From Steromphala cineraria (lineage: Eukaryota > Mollusca > Gastropoda > Trochida > Trochidae): a DNA stretch of 64,000 nucleotides. Under the pieces are notes generated by a model that saw only the letters and a program-made list of their open reading frames with translations, did no database searches and was not told the DNA's origin. Positions 36,178-45,390 of this stretch are shown in pieces. The stretch's first letter is position 1. The number at the start of each line of letters is the position of its first letter. The DNA lies in contig OU744725.1 of NCBI GenBank assembly GCA_916613615.1, forward strand, positions 69,590,754-69,654,753, given 5' to 3'. The translations under genes and the position numbers were made by a program.

Positions 36178-36447
36178 ATGTATTTCAAACGCAAAAGGAT
36201 GGAAGACCCAATTGAGTCACAACCTCTTTCACGTAGTGGATCAAATGAAACCTGGAGTTTACTTGGAAAAAAAGTGGTCAAAAACGAAACAGTATTTTTC
36301 TCGCAAATTATCATTATTTACATAGTGGTCATTACTTGTATTGTAACTTTGTCCTTAGAAAAAGGAAATTCTAATTTATGGACAGCACTTTTGAGTAGTA
36401 GTCTTGGTTATTTACTTCCCAATCCTAAAATCAAATCTCAAAAGTGA
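36178..36447 (+). CDS. Small membrane protein of the virus-like element
   Basis: The protein is 89 residues from ATG 36178, or 82 from ATG 36199 if the TATA box at 36160 sets the transcript start. A charged N terminus is followed by one clear membrane segment (about 41-60, SQIIIIYIVVITCIVTLSL) and a second hydrophobic stretch ending LWTALLSSSLGYLLP. I recall short proteins with this LW-LLSS-GYLLP tail beside integrase genes in invertebrate Polinton-like elements, where they may be virion components. The role is unproven. It ends two bases before the next start codon. Confidence 0.65.
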   Translation: MYFKRKRMEDPIESQPLSRSGSNETWSLLGKKVVKNETVFFSQIIIIYIVVITCIVTLSLEKGNSNLWTALLSSSLGYLLPNPKIKSQK

Positions 36448-36449
36448 TC

Positions 36450-36872
36450 ATGGAAAAATACATAATTTTAAGAAGTAGTGACAGTAAAGATAGATATCCT
36501 GACAACAAGTCCTGGTCATTTCGAGTTCAATTGAATGAACTACTACATTTTGAACATTCTTGGATGATTGCTCTAACCGAAATCAGTATTAACGGTGTCA
36601 GAAAAAGTTCAAAGTTCAAAGAAATTTATATTCATTCTTCTATCTGTGATTCAACTTATGTGGGTGAAAACCAAGAGCCTTTGCTTAGACGATTATGTTT
36701 AAACAATGAAAAATCCGTTATTTTCACCAGATATCAATATGTACCCATCAAAGTACGTGATCTCACAAGCATTGATATCATCATCACTGACGAAGAAGGT
36801 CAGCCAGCTACATTTTTAACTGGTATAGTTACAGTGACTCTTCACTTGAAACCACTTCCTTTATGGTTCTAA
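36450..36872 (+). CDS. Penton-like minor capsid protein candidate
   Basis: The protein is 140 residues. It opens MEKYIILRSSDSKD and ends with a beta-rich segment in which IIITDEEGQPA is followed by TVTLHLKPLPLW. An I-x-I-T-D-x-x-G-x-P motif leading into a hydrophobic LHL strand is a pattern I associate with the single-jelly-roll minor capsid (penton) proteins of Polinton-class elements. Length and position among virion genes agree. The frame is intact. A structure comparison is needed because the overall sequence signal is weak. Confidence 0.55.
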   Translation: MEKYIILRSSDSKDRYPDNKSWSFRVQLNELLHFEHSWMIALTEISINGVRKSSKFKEIYIHSSICDSTYVGENQEPLLRRLCLNNEKSVIFTRYQYVPIKVRDLTSIDIIITDEEGQPATFLTGIVTVTLHLKPLPLWF

Positions 36873-36873
36873 C

Positions 36874-37242
36874 ATGGCACGATATATATTGAGACAGAGT
36901 CTTCAGAGTCTAATTCTGTTTCATGACTTTGAATATACCATACAAGAAGTGACGGATATGAATGGTGAACAGATGTTAGCCATGGTCGCAGTAGCTAGAC
37001 GTTTATTAGATGCTCGTATAGTAGTGACAATGAGTGAAAGAAGAAAATATCTTCAACCCAATCCTAATAATAACTATTTGACTATGCTAACACATTTGGC
37101 TAATCCTGTCACCACAGATGATGTGCGAAAACGACTTTTAATTGAAAATACACCAGTGATAGCATTTATATTAAAATATATGGATGAAGTGAGACAGGAA
37201 GCTTTGACTATGAGAGAACTATGGGCCAGAGCTACAGGTTAG
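36874..37242 (+). CDS. Unknown protein of the virus-like element
   Basis: The 122-residue frame is intact and starts two bases after the preceding stop (ATG at 36874). It is mostly helical by composition, with no membrane segment and no motif I recognise. It has an N-terminal ARYILRQSLQSL and a central LLDARIVVTMSERRKYLQPNP. The tight spacing with the two genes before it suggests co-expression and a structural or assembly role, which is inference only. Confidence 0.6.
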   Translation: MARYILRQSLQSLILFHDFEYTIQEVTDMNGEQMLAMVAVARRLLDARIVVTMSERRKYLQPNPNNNYLTMLTHLANPVTTDDVRKRLLIENTPVIAFILKYMDEVRQEALTMRELWARATG

Positions 37243-37249
37243 TCAAAAG

Positions 37250-37260
37250 TATATAAAAGA
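37250..37260 (+). promoter_or_regulatory. TATA box before the small ORF and ATPase genes
   Basis: TATATAAAAGA lies just after the stop at 37242 and 65 bases before the next ATG at 37315. This spacing is suitable for a polymerase II start near 37280. Confidence 0.6.
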
Positions 37261-37314
37261 CCAACATAATGCTCGACTCATTTGCTTAAGAACATTCAGG
37301 CAGGACGCATCAAC

Positions 37315-37608
37315 ATGAGTCAGTATAAGCTATTTGTGCCAGACACAGAGAAATGGACTCGCTATTTTATGCTTCAAGTCCAGAGTAAATAGAATGGACT
37401 GCCTAGGATGTCGGTTGATAAAAAACTGGAGCTCTTCGATCCGGAATGGCCTAAAATTTTGGAAGAAAGGAAACGAAAAGAACAGGCACTGACCATGCCC
37501 TCTTCCGAACAACCTAAAATCAACTTTGTCTCCCCAACCCAACAAGTCGTTGAGCAAGCACAAGCCAGAGAGAAAAGAGAACGAGAAAATTTAAAACAGT
37601 CAAAGTAA
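37315..37608 (+). pseudogene. Small element ORF interrupted by a stop codon
   Basis: From ATG 37315 the frame reads MSQYKLFVPDTEKWTRYF and meets TAG at 37390-37392 (codon 26). It continues open in the same frame to 37608 with a charged, probably helical C-terminal part (KILEERKRKEQ and REKRERENLKQ). A second ATG at 37408 could give a 66-residue product. The continuity of frame across a single stop suggests a nonsense mutation in an original gene of about 97 codons. The function is unknown. Confidence 0.5.
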
Positions 37609-37736
37609 ACGATAGTGAAAGGAGGTCAGAGGAAACGAATGAAGACAAATTTTTAAACTACCACTTACAAGTGATATAAAATGTCCTGATTTTTAAAAAA
37701 AATTAATAGTTGGGTATCAGCAATCGAGCTGTCAAC

Positions 37737-37837
37737 ATGTACCCCTGTCCTCTCTGCTCCAAAGCATTTTCATGGCATGATAGCCTAAAACGTCATATGA
37801 ATAACAAGCATGGTCAACAACAACAGCAGCAGCAGCG

Positions 37838-37916
<79 letters not shown>

Positions 37917-38414
37917 CTGAATTCACCTTCGCCACAAATATGGCCACAAACACTGCACAGGACTATGGACACACTACCAGAACAAGAATTTTCATTACGC
38001 CATCCATTTACGATGGCTATTTCAGGACCAACCGCTTCCGGGAAATCTTATTTGGTTCGACATATATTGGAAAGCTTAAAAATTAAACCTTATCCTCAGC
38101 GTATCTTATGGCTATATCGTCGCTGGCAACCTCTCTATGATAGTATACTACATTCTGTGTATCCTCCTGTAGAGTTTATCCAAGGTATTCCTGTTGATTT
38201 GGAGCAAGACTATTATTTTGACACGGGAGTGAGAAATGTTATTGTCCTGGATGATCTCATGTCCACAGCAAGTAAAGATCCTAAAATAACAGACCTGTTT
38301 ACAGAAGGTTCTCATCATCGGAATCTCTCTGTCATTGCCATCAACCAAAACTTATATTACAGCAAAGACCCTACTCAAAGGAGAAACTGTCACTATATAG
38401 TAATGTTAATGTAA
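37737..38414 (+). pseudogene. Zinc finger, polyglutamine and packaging-ATPase gene, 5' part
   Basis: From ATG 37737 the product has a C2H2 finger (Cys4, Cys7, His20, His25), about 42 residues that are nearly all Gln, then the P-loop ATPase. The ATPase shows Walker A GPTASGKS (97-104), the WLYRRWQPLYD region, Walker B VIVLDD (168-173) and the QN motif in VIAINQNLYY. It matches A32/FtsK-HerA-type genome-packaging ATPases of Polintons and adintoviruses. The frame stops at 38412, just before the expected distal motif, which is found in another frame immediately downstream. A frameshift therefore separates this from the following ORF. The start at 37710 would use TTG and is not preferred. Confidence 0.85.
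37815..37917 (+). repeat. (CAA)n microsatellite encoding polyglutamine
   Basis: About 33 CAA triplets follow a short CAA/CAG/CGA start, inside the ATPase frame between the zinc finger and the P-loop domain. The pure triplet run suggests recent expansion. The matching polyvaline frame on the other strand is a shadow. Confidence 0.95.
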
Positions 38415-39363
38415 TACAGTGGACCAGCAATCCATCATGACATTGGGTCGTCAAATGTACCCAACCCGATCTCAACATTTCATGCAAAAGTTTGAAGAGT
38501 CAACGAGTCAACCTTATGGCCACCTTTTGATTGATTTGAAACCGGATACACCAGCAGATCAAAGACTTCGTCCTAATGCCTGTAAAGAAAGCAGTTTGGA
38601 AAACTGTCCTCATATAGAGTCTACCCTCCAACGTGTGCAGACGTACCCTGAAGACCTCTCCAATTTGCCATCTTGTCACAGCTGCGGAACCGTTTTCCAG
38701 GACATGAGTAATTTGCAGAGACATATAAAAACCTGGTGTCCAGAGAATGGAAGCTCTCAACATGGGCAACCCCCAGGTATACCAAATATACCAACCAAAA
38801 GAACATTTGAGCAGGAAGATTTCACTTCTCTGAAGAAACCACGTCATTTATGCGAATGCAATTATTGCAGCCAAATATTCAGTACGAGCCAAAATTTACA
38901 AAAACATTGTCCTGCTATGGAAAGGTATGATGGGGATGATGACATGGTCGAATTTTCCAAAAGTATTCAGAAGAAGACACAACAATCAGATCTGGAGGAA
39001 GAAGGCATACGAGCCATGTATAAACGTGCCTGTGAGATCAATCAAGAATTTTTGGATGAGAAAAGACAACTTTATTTGAAAAGAGGTCTAACTGAAGAAA
39101 AGATAGATGATAAACTGATGATACTAAAATGGAGAGCTTTTAAAGAGATGTATGCACGATTTATAACCTATCTGTATCATTTGCAATGGGGACCAACAAC
39201 ATGTGAACTACTCCGACAAATAGACACTTATAATATATATCACAGTGTGTTTTCCAAACTGTACAAATATAAGTCATGGGTAGAAGAGTTGATCGAAGAT
39301 GATGACGACATGATGTCTGATGAAGAGAGTGAAGTATCGGAAGATGAAGAAGAAGTTCAGTAG
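38410..39363 (+). pseudogene. ATPase gene 3' part: distal ATPase motif, two zinc fingers, acidic tail
   Basis: The frame is open after TAA at 38407-38409. It begins with the distal ATPase segment (IMTLGRQMYP, YGHLLIDLKPDTP) and has no good start codon before it, so it is the continuation of the preceding ORF. Next come two C2HC/C2H2-like fingers (CHSCGTVFQDMSNLQRH and CNYCSQIFSTSQNLQKH), a helical region, and an acidic C terminus (EDDDDMMSDEES). The combination of terminal zinc fingers with the packaging ATPase is, as far as I recall, normal for invertebrate relatives. The break near 38408-38418 could be mutation or, less likely, programmed frameshifting. Confidence 0.75.
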
Positions 39364-39433
39364 ACAAATTCATACTTGTACAGGCGGCAACAGGATGATT
39401 CTCCGACCTGTTGTCACCTTAATAGACGGGGAT

Positions 39434-39439
39434 AATAAA
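39434..39439 (+). terminator. Polyadenylation signal after the ATPase gene
   Basis: AATAAA lies 71 bases beyond the last stop of the gene block. Confidence 0.55.
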
Positions 39440-40562
39440 ATTTAATATGAACAATGAAATGTTATGTTTACTTTGTTAAAGATATGTTACTCAGGAAGCC
39501 AAAACACTTTCAAATACTTTTAATTCTTCTAATCTTTGTTGAACACATGGTAACTGTTTCCCCCTATAATAGTCTGCAACTTCTATAAGTTCATGCACTG
39601 AACTGACATATATTCACAAATTACTCTACCTTATTGGTTATAATTATCTGTGCTTGGCATGTGAAAATGAACAAAGGCTGAAATATGAGTACTATACCTA
39701 CGCAAAGTTAATGACACATCAAAATGAATAGGTTAGCTTCAGTTTATTTTTTCCGAAATCATAGTTGAATTAATGTGCAATGTATCCAGTGATTAGAAAA
39801 AGTTTAAATTATGATTAGCTATGAAGTAGTAATATCTCAAATCTCTGGCGGATTCTCACTTTGCCACCACCTAGCACATTCCTGTTCACAAATCTCTAAC
39901 ACACCAAAACAAACTATTTCCTCAATTCACTTACAAGAGGGCTCTTGAATAAAAAACCTCAACTTTCTGTATAAACTCTTTCAATGTTGTCACAATCCCT
40001 AGTTGTCAGTACACAGCGCTGTGTATTTAAAAAGAATCCACGAATATGCTGGTAAATGACCAGATGGGGCCACACGAATAGGTGCAGACATCTAGTTGTG
40101 TGTGCAGCAATATGTAGTATATACTTAGACAAAATACTGCATTGGTGCTATACAATTGATAATATGAAACGAATGAATTTGGGGATCCAGTGGAATTATG
40201 TAAGTAAGAGGAAATAAAGGTTTCTTTCTTTCTCTATAAATTTCTGAAATTATCTAAGATCGCATTAATATGTTTGTAAACATATGTGTAGGGGCGAGAT
40301 ATAAATGTTCAGATGACGAGTTATGCCCCTTTATATGACACTTCAGTTCGTTGTTATTGCAATTCATTAAATAGTTACATAGTATCGAATTTGAACAGTA
40401 TATCATTTGATAAGTGAACATTTATTTCAATTACAATCAACATGAATCTTGTTTCTATCTGCGTACCCTAACACTCAGAACGTGATTGAATGAATACTAT
40501 ACCGGAGGTGTTCTAAAAATAGACATGTAAACAGAAGCGCTCGAGGTACCAAGGGAGGTAAC
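39440..40562. other. Gene-less right part of the virus-like element
   Basis: No open frame of note is present. A typical Polinton would carry polymerase, capsid or protease genes somewhere in the element, and none has left a recognisable trace. A short repeat tail (AATAAAGG then TTTCTTTCTTTC) ends near 40240 and may mark another small insertion. Confidence 0.5.
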
Positions 40563-41247
40563 TCTTTCCATGAGATATATTTGTCTCCATGGAAACGAGA
40601 AAGCTGACCAGCTTGCAAAATCATCTTTATCCAAACCCTACGTGGATTTTGAGGATATATATCCAGTGCCAAAGGATTTCTATGCTTCTGTTAATACATC
40701 AATCTATGAACAGTGGCAAAACGACTGGGATAGGGGCAACACTGCCAGACATATGCATAGCTCATGCCCTAAAGTTGTTAAGCACACCAAGATTCGGCGA
40801 CAAAACCGGAGAGATGAAGTGATTCTCACTCGTTTAAGACTTGGCCATTGTGGACTAAATGCTTACAAGCACGTTTTAGACAATGATTCATCTCCTTCGT
40901 GTGTTCATTGTTTTAATAATTGTCCAGAGACTGTCATTCATTATCTTGTTGAATGTGAAGGGCATAAAGATCACCGTGAAGAACTCAGAGAGGTTGTTAT
41001 CTCCAAATCAAATATCTTCTCACTAAGATCTATTCTTGGTGAAAATTTGATGTTTGGTGAAGTCCAAAGATCAGTTTTAAATTTTGTCAAGAACACTGGC
41101 AAATATGACCTTATATAACATTTAATACTCAATTTTAACTTTTAAATGTTTTTAACTCTCAATAATCACTCCAAGTGCCGGGCGCATGTAGGTCATATTT
41201 GGCCCAAACTTCGCCCTTAATTTCACCTACCTACCTACCTACCTATA
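40563..41247 (+). mobile_element. 5'-truncated LINE inserted in the virus-like element
   Basis: The ORF at 40570-41118 encodes the end of an RNase H domain (LHGNEKADQLAKSSLS), a linker, and the C-terminal zinc motif with CVHC, then HYLVEC. This is the tail of I/Jockey-like LINE polyproteins that carry RNase H. It ends in TAA at 41116. The insertion finishes in (CCTA)n at about 41226-41246, a simple-sequence tail typical of such LINEs. The 5' side is cut inside RNase H, as expected of target-primed insertion. I could not settle a target duplication. Confidence 0.75.
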
Positions 41248-41744
41248 TTTGTCCTGTTATCATCGTCACTGCAAAGTTATTTTTTGATAAAACACAAGTA
41301 CAAATTTATCACAATATAAAGATAAGTCATATAAAAGCTTTTAAAACTATAATTCATGTTTTGAAAGTATGAATTGTTCATTAGTTGATATATCCTAGTC
41401 ATTTCACACTCGTGATCATTGAAAAGACCTTTCTCCTTAGTATATAAACCAGTTAATATCAGTGAAAGTGTAAGGAGCTTGTTTTCGATTCAGGCTAACA
41501 AAAAGTGGTCTAAACGACAGCTTAAACTGAATGAAAATTGAATTAAAAACTAAATCAAAATTGAAATGATATATATTCCCAAATAAACTCGAAGATTTCT
41601 CAATAAATCTGCTACATTAAGATTCTTCCGAGTAATAGATCCAGTAGCAGCTAGAAATTAGATATTGTTTAAAAACCCCGGCTTGTTTATAGAGATGATC
41701 ATGCTTTGCGCAAAAGACCAACATGTCTTAACATGTCCCCTAGA

Positions 41745-41972
41745 TAAAAATAGAATATGAGCTCAGTTGGTTAAAAATAGAAAGTGATGTCATATTCTTA
41801 AAATAGAATATGTCATTCAGTACATCCCTCTTAAGGTCACTGACCTACACATTCTAAAAATAACCTGTTGCTATGCTAGGTTCTATACATAGGGTCACCT
41901 TGACCTATTTCCGGGGTCATTCAGTGCAAATTAATGACGTCAGAATTCTGCTCAATAAGCACCTATACAACA
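41745..41972 (-). repeat. Right terminal inverted repeat of the virus-like element
   Basis: It is the inverse of 33558-33785, with TGACGTCA at 41935-41942 and the same TTCTATTTTTA-like words near its inner end. It is followed by the AATGCC duplication at 41973-41978. Confidence 0.92.
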
Positions 41973-41978
41973 AATGCC

Positions 41979-42525
41979 GTTCAAAACCTACATTAAATTG
42001 TACAACTCTATGGTATGGTCAACTCTCAGTTATGGAGCACCAGTTTTGGGAACATACTCGGTCTCAGCCGTGAACATAACATAGCTCAGAGATTTTCCCT
42101 TGGATTTGGGAAGTCTTCCGTAAAATTGAAAATAGACTCAATAAGTATGGTTTCGAAGGGCAGAACGTGCTGCGAGTTCGTCAAAGAACTGGAATCGAAA
42201 AGTATCTACAAAGTTTTAAAATCTAGGATTGAAGGAAGTATAACCGCCAACTGCGGAAGCAGAGCATTTTTTTTTACAGTACATGATCGTTTATTTTCAA
42301 ATAACATAGTTAAGTGTAATGCTGATTTAACTGCGCACATATAACACGTTTAATTGAGCCTTATATCTTACAATCAATGCCCAAAACTTTTAGATGAGCT
42401 TTGGCCAAATTTGGAAGACGAGCTTCATGTACTTCTCCACTTTCCACTATATGCTGGTATTCGACAGATTTTATTGCTTAAAAGGGAGAATTTATATAAT
42501 TATTACAGGTTTCAATGTGTTCAGT
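41979..42525 (+). pseudogene. LINE relic, 3' part: RT C-terminus to polyprotein tail
   Basis: The segment begins FKTYIKLYNSMVWSTLSYGAP, a well-conserved thumb-side region of non-LTR reverse transcriptases. Frameshifted pieces follow (HNIAQRFSLGFGK, then NLEDELHVLLHFPLYAGIRQILL), as in the C-terminal parts of the same LINE group. With 33400-33557 it forms the target into which the virus-like element inserted. Confidence 0.7.
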
Positions 42526-45124
42526 GAAGAATCAGGCAACAATCCTACATAATCATAATATATGCTATCATACCATCAAGGCCTGCCATATATATGCTGC
42601 CATGGCTATTGGTCACATTGGGACATCCTTACCCATTAACATTCAACATGATTTCATTACTTTTCCAAAAAAGACTTCAATCGTTCTGAACGTCATTACA
42701 TCTCCTTGAAGTAATATTTCAATTTCTAACCAGAATAAAAAGTGAATCGGTTTTCAATCGTTATACATCATGTCGCTGATAATATCTTGGCAAAAAATTG
42801 ATTCCTTTTAGGCAGTTTTAGTTCAGACGAAATTCATGAAGCAAGCAAAATACAGGGGAAGCAAAAAAAAAGACGTGCATGTCGAAGTTTCAACACGCGA
42901 TGCATAAAACACATTCGTTAGGTACATGACTAAAAAGCTTAAGATTCTTTGGCATGTAATTTAAGTTTTTCCTGTTTCAAATTCAAATCGCCAAGACTGT
43001 GTATAAGTTCTTTGCTGACTGAAACCCGCGTGCTGGCTCTAAGATAGAATCAGAAATTGAACATTAAAGAAATACTTTTCAATATATGGTCTGGAATATT
43101 TCACTTGTATAGTAGAAAAAGTATGTTCATCAATGAACAACAAGTCAAATTTCAAATCCTAAACACTGACCAGACGATCAAAAAATATTTGAGGTTGGGT
43201 GACGACTTGTGATCATTTGTCAGGGCGGCTTGACATTGATTTCTGAACTAAACCAAAATAACATATTAGCACTATGATACACCATTTTCTCCCCACATTG
43301 TTTAAAGGAGTCGTTTACAATTTAGAAATAAATCTGCAGAAACTTTCCCATGTTGTTACCTGTTAGTATGAACGTATAGACATTAAACGTTTCTTATCAT
43401 GCGTAACAAAGCCAAAAAGATACACACTCATATTGGATTTCATACCTTTGATTTTTCATTAAAGTTTTTAAATGTTAAAATCTTTTAAAATTAAAATAAT
43501 GTTTTATTTATGTATAATGCAAACGTGGTGGGTCTTGTAATTTAGGAGAGTTAATGCACTTTTTTTATTTATCAATAATGTTACAAGAAATTTAATTATT
43601 TTTTTTCTTGAATATTTCTCGCATATGTCACCAATCAATTAAGGTTTTCTGACAATTGACAATTGAGTTCACATTTTTATAAGATCTACACTGTCAGATC
43701 CTCAGATATTTATCCAGCCTTGTCAACCAACTACCAATTCCGTGTCAATTGTCATAAGTTGTATCTTTTTAATTGATTTACACATCATTTGCATATTTAA
43801 ATCTGAACAAATGTTCAGTGCACGCCAAAGCAAGGACGATCATACTATGCTTCTGTCTTAACCCTCTAGATACCTACTTGTAAATAAATGTGTGGCTATG
43901 AGAGTCTGTTCCCGCCTGATTTCCAATTCCTTATAAATCGTAAACTTATCGTTATTTGTGTTTCTTTGATACAGTCAATCATTATTATTAAAATAAAATA
44001 TGACAGTATCAAGCATTTTGCAAAGAGTGCATTCGTGTTAATCCTATTATTAACTTCAAAGTGCTGATAAGAGGACTTAAAGACATACGAAGCCTTTAAA
44101 ACGTGGTGTTAAATATTCCGTAACGTTCAGTAAAGTATTTATCCATTACTGTATATTACCATGACAACATTCATAAGAATTTAAGACATAAAAAGGTGTT
44201 TACCTTTATTTTTATATATTTCAGATTGGTTTTGGTAAATACCTGCCTTATTTATTTAAATAAATGAAATATTTCAGATAGAAGGTGGCGTTGTATGTTA
44301 GCACTGAAATGACCTAAGTGGTAAATCATAGACACTGTCAGAAAACATACACGTCTACTTTCAGAAGCTGATCAATCTTGACAATATAACATTATGTGAC
44401 TTATCTCATGTCGCATTTGTTAAATAACGTCAAAATATCAAACACTTACAGTGGTCAATTGTTAGCATCACTTGACCTTTAGTCAGAAACGTAAAGACTC
44501 TGAGCCAACGAATATCTCTATTGCTCACTTTGGCAAGGTGTCATAATATTTGTTTTTCAAGGATAAAAACTTGTCTGACGTCATGCTGTGTGTGTGGGGG
44601 TAATATTTGCCAAATTCCACCAACAGTGTCATCTGATCCGGAAGTATCAACAACAAATGTATCTTTTTAAGTTCATCGACGTCATATAGTGACAACAGGG
44701 AGGTTTTAAGACGTGAAGATCAACGAAAACCGGACAATGACGCGCGTCAGTCATTCAAAAATAATTTTTAAAACTTATCTAAAGCACCCGGAAAGACAGT
44801 TATTAGTGGAAAATATTTGGAAAGTTGCATAACTAGTATACTTCTAAAATTGAAGTGTCAGTTTACGCAGATATATTTGACTGTTTCAAGATTGTCATTG
44901 AAAACATTTATCATATAATTGCAATGTTGGTACTGCATTTGTAAGATCTTTTAATTATCCTAACTAAGAAGATTTAAAAAAAATAATTAAGTTACTGTTT
45001 CAACAGTGTTACGGTATCAATTGTTCTTTGACATAAGAAACTGAAATATCTACAATTTCATGAAAAAAATACAACATTTTCGTTGTCTGGAGAAGGGTTT
45101 AACGTAAAAACATAGCTGTGATCA
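42526..45124. other. Spacer between duplicated arms, no gene seen
   Basis: This is AT-rich sequence with short open frames only. I could not align it confidently to the left spacer (28.2-33.4 kb) in either orientation. Confidence 0.4.
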
Positions 45125-45390
45125 TTACTGAACAACATGAACCTTCTACTCCATCACAACCCGAGGTCATTTGTGGCATGTGTTCGTTCAACAAAAAATA
45201 TGATTAGGTAATGTCACGCAAAAGTTAAAGTTTCTTTTTGAAAGGTAGCCAATAAAGTTCATAAAGTTCCTTCTGAAAGGTAGCCAAGGACATTCATGTT
45301 TTTCTTCACCTCTCATCCAAAATTTAAAATAACACTTTTTCATATAAATGTAGTTTACAAGGTTCAAACATTTTCTGCTTTGATGTTTTT

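Larger units (their letters stand above)
33558..41972 (+). mobile_element. Polinton/Maverick-type virus-like transposon, internally deleted or compact
   Basis: The element is 8415 bp. It is bounded by 228-bp terminal inverted repeats that start TGTTGTATAGG and end CCTATACAACA, giving retroviral-integrase-like TG...CA termini. It is flanked by the 6-bp duplication AATGCC (33552-33557 and 41973-41978). All recognisable genes are on the + strand: PC4-like, BIR, chromodomain integrase, membrane protein, penton-like protein, unknown, small ORF, and zinc-finger/ATPase. A 6-bp target duplication, chromodomain integrase and A32-like packaging ATPase fit Polinton-class elements. Polymerase B, major capsid and protease genes are not seen. 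A LINE fragment sits in the gene-poor right end. Confidence 0.93.

Noticed and set aside
37732..37953. Minus-strand frame with a long polyvaline run
   Set aside because: It is the antisense reading of the (CAA)n tract in the ATPase gene.
39364..41744. Remnant of DNA polymerase B or major capsid genes in the right part of the element
   Set aside because: I looked for polymerase motifs and a double-jelly-roll-sized open frame and found neither. The only coding sequence is the nested LINE fragment.
33558..41972. LTR retrotransposon or endogenous retrovirus
   Set aside because: The ends are inverted, not direct. There is no gag, protease or reverse transcriptase belonging to the element, and a packaging ATPase is present. 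The integrase alone is retrovirus-like.
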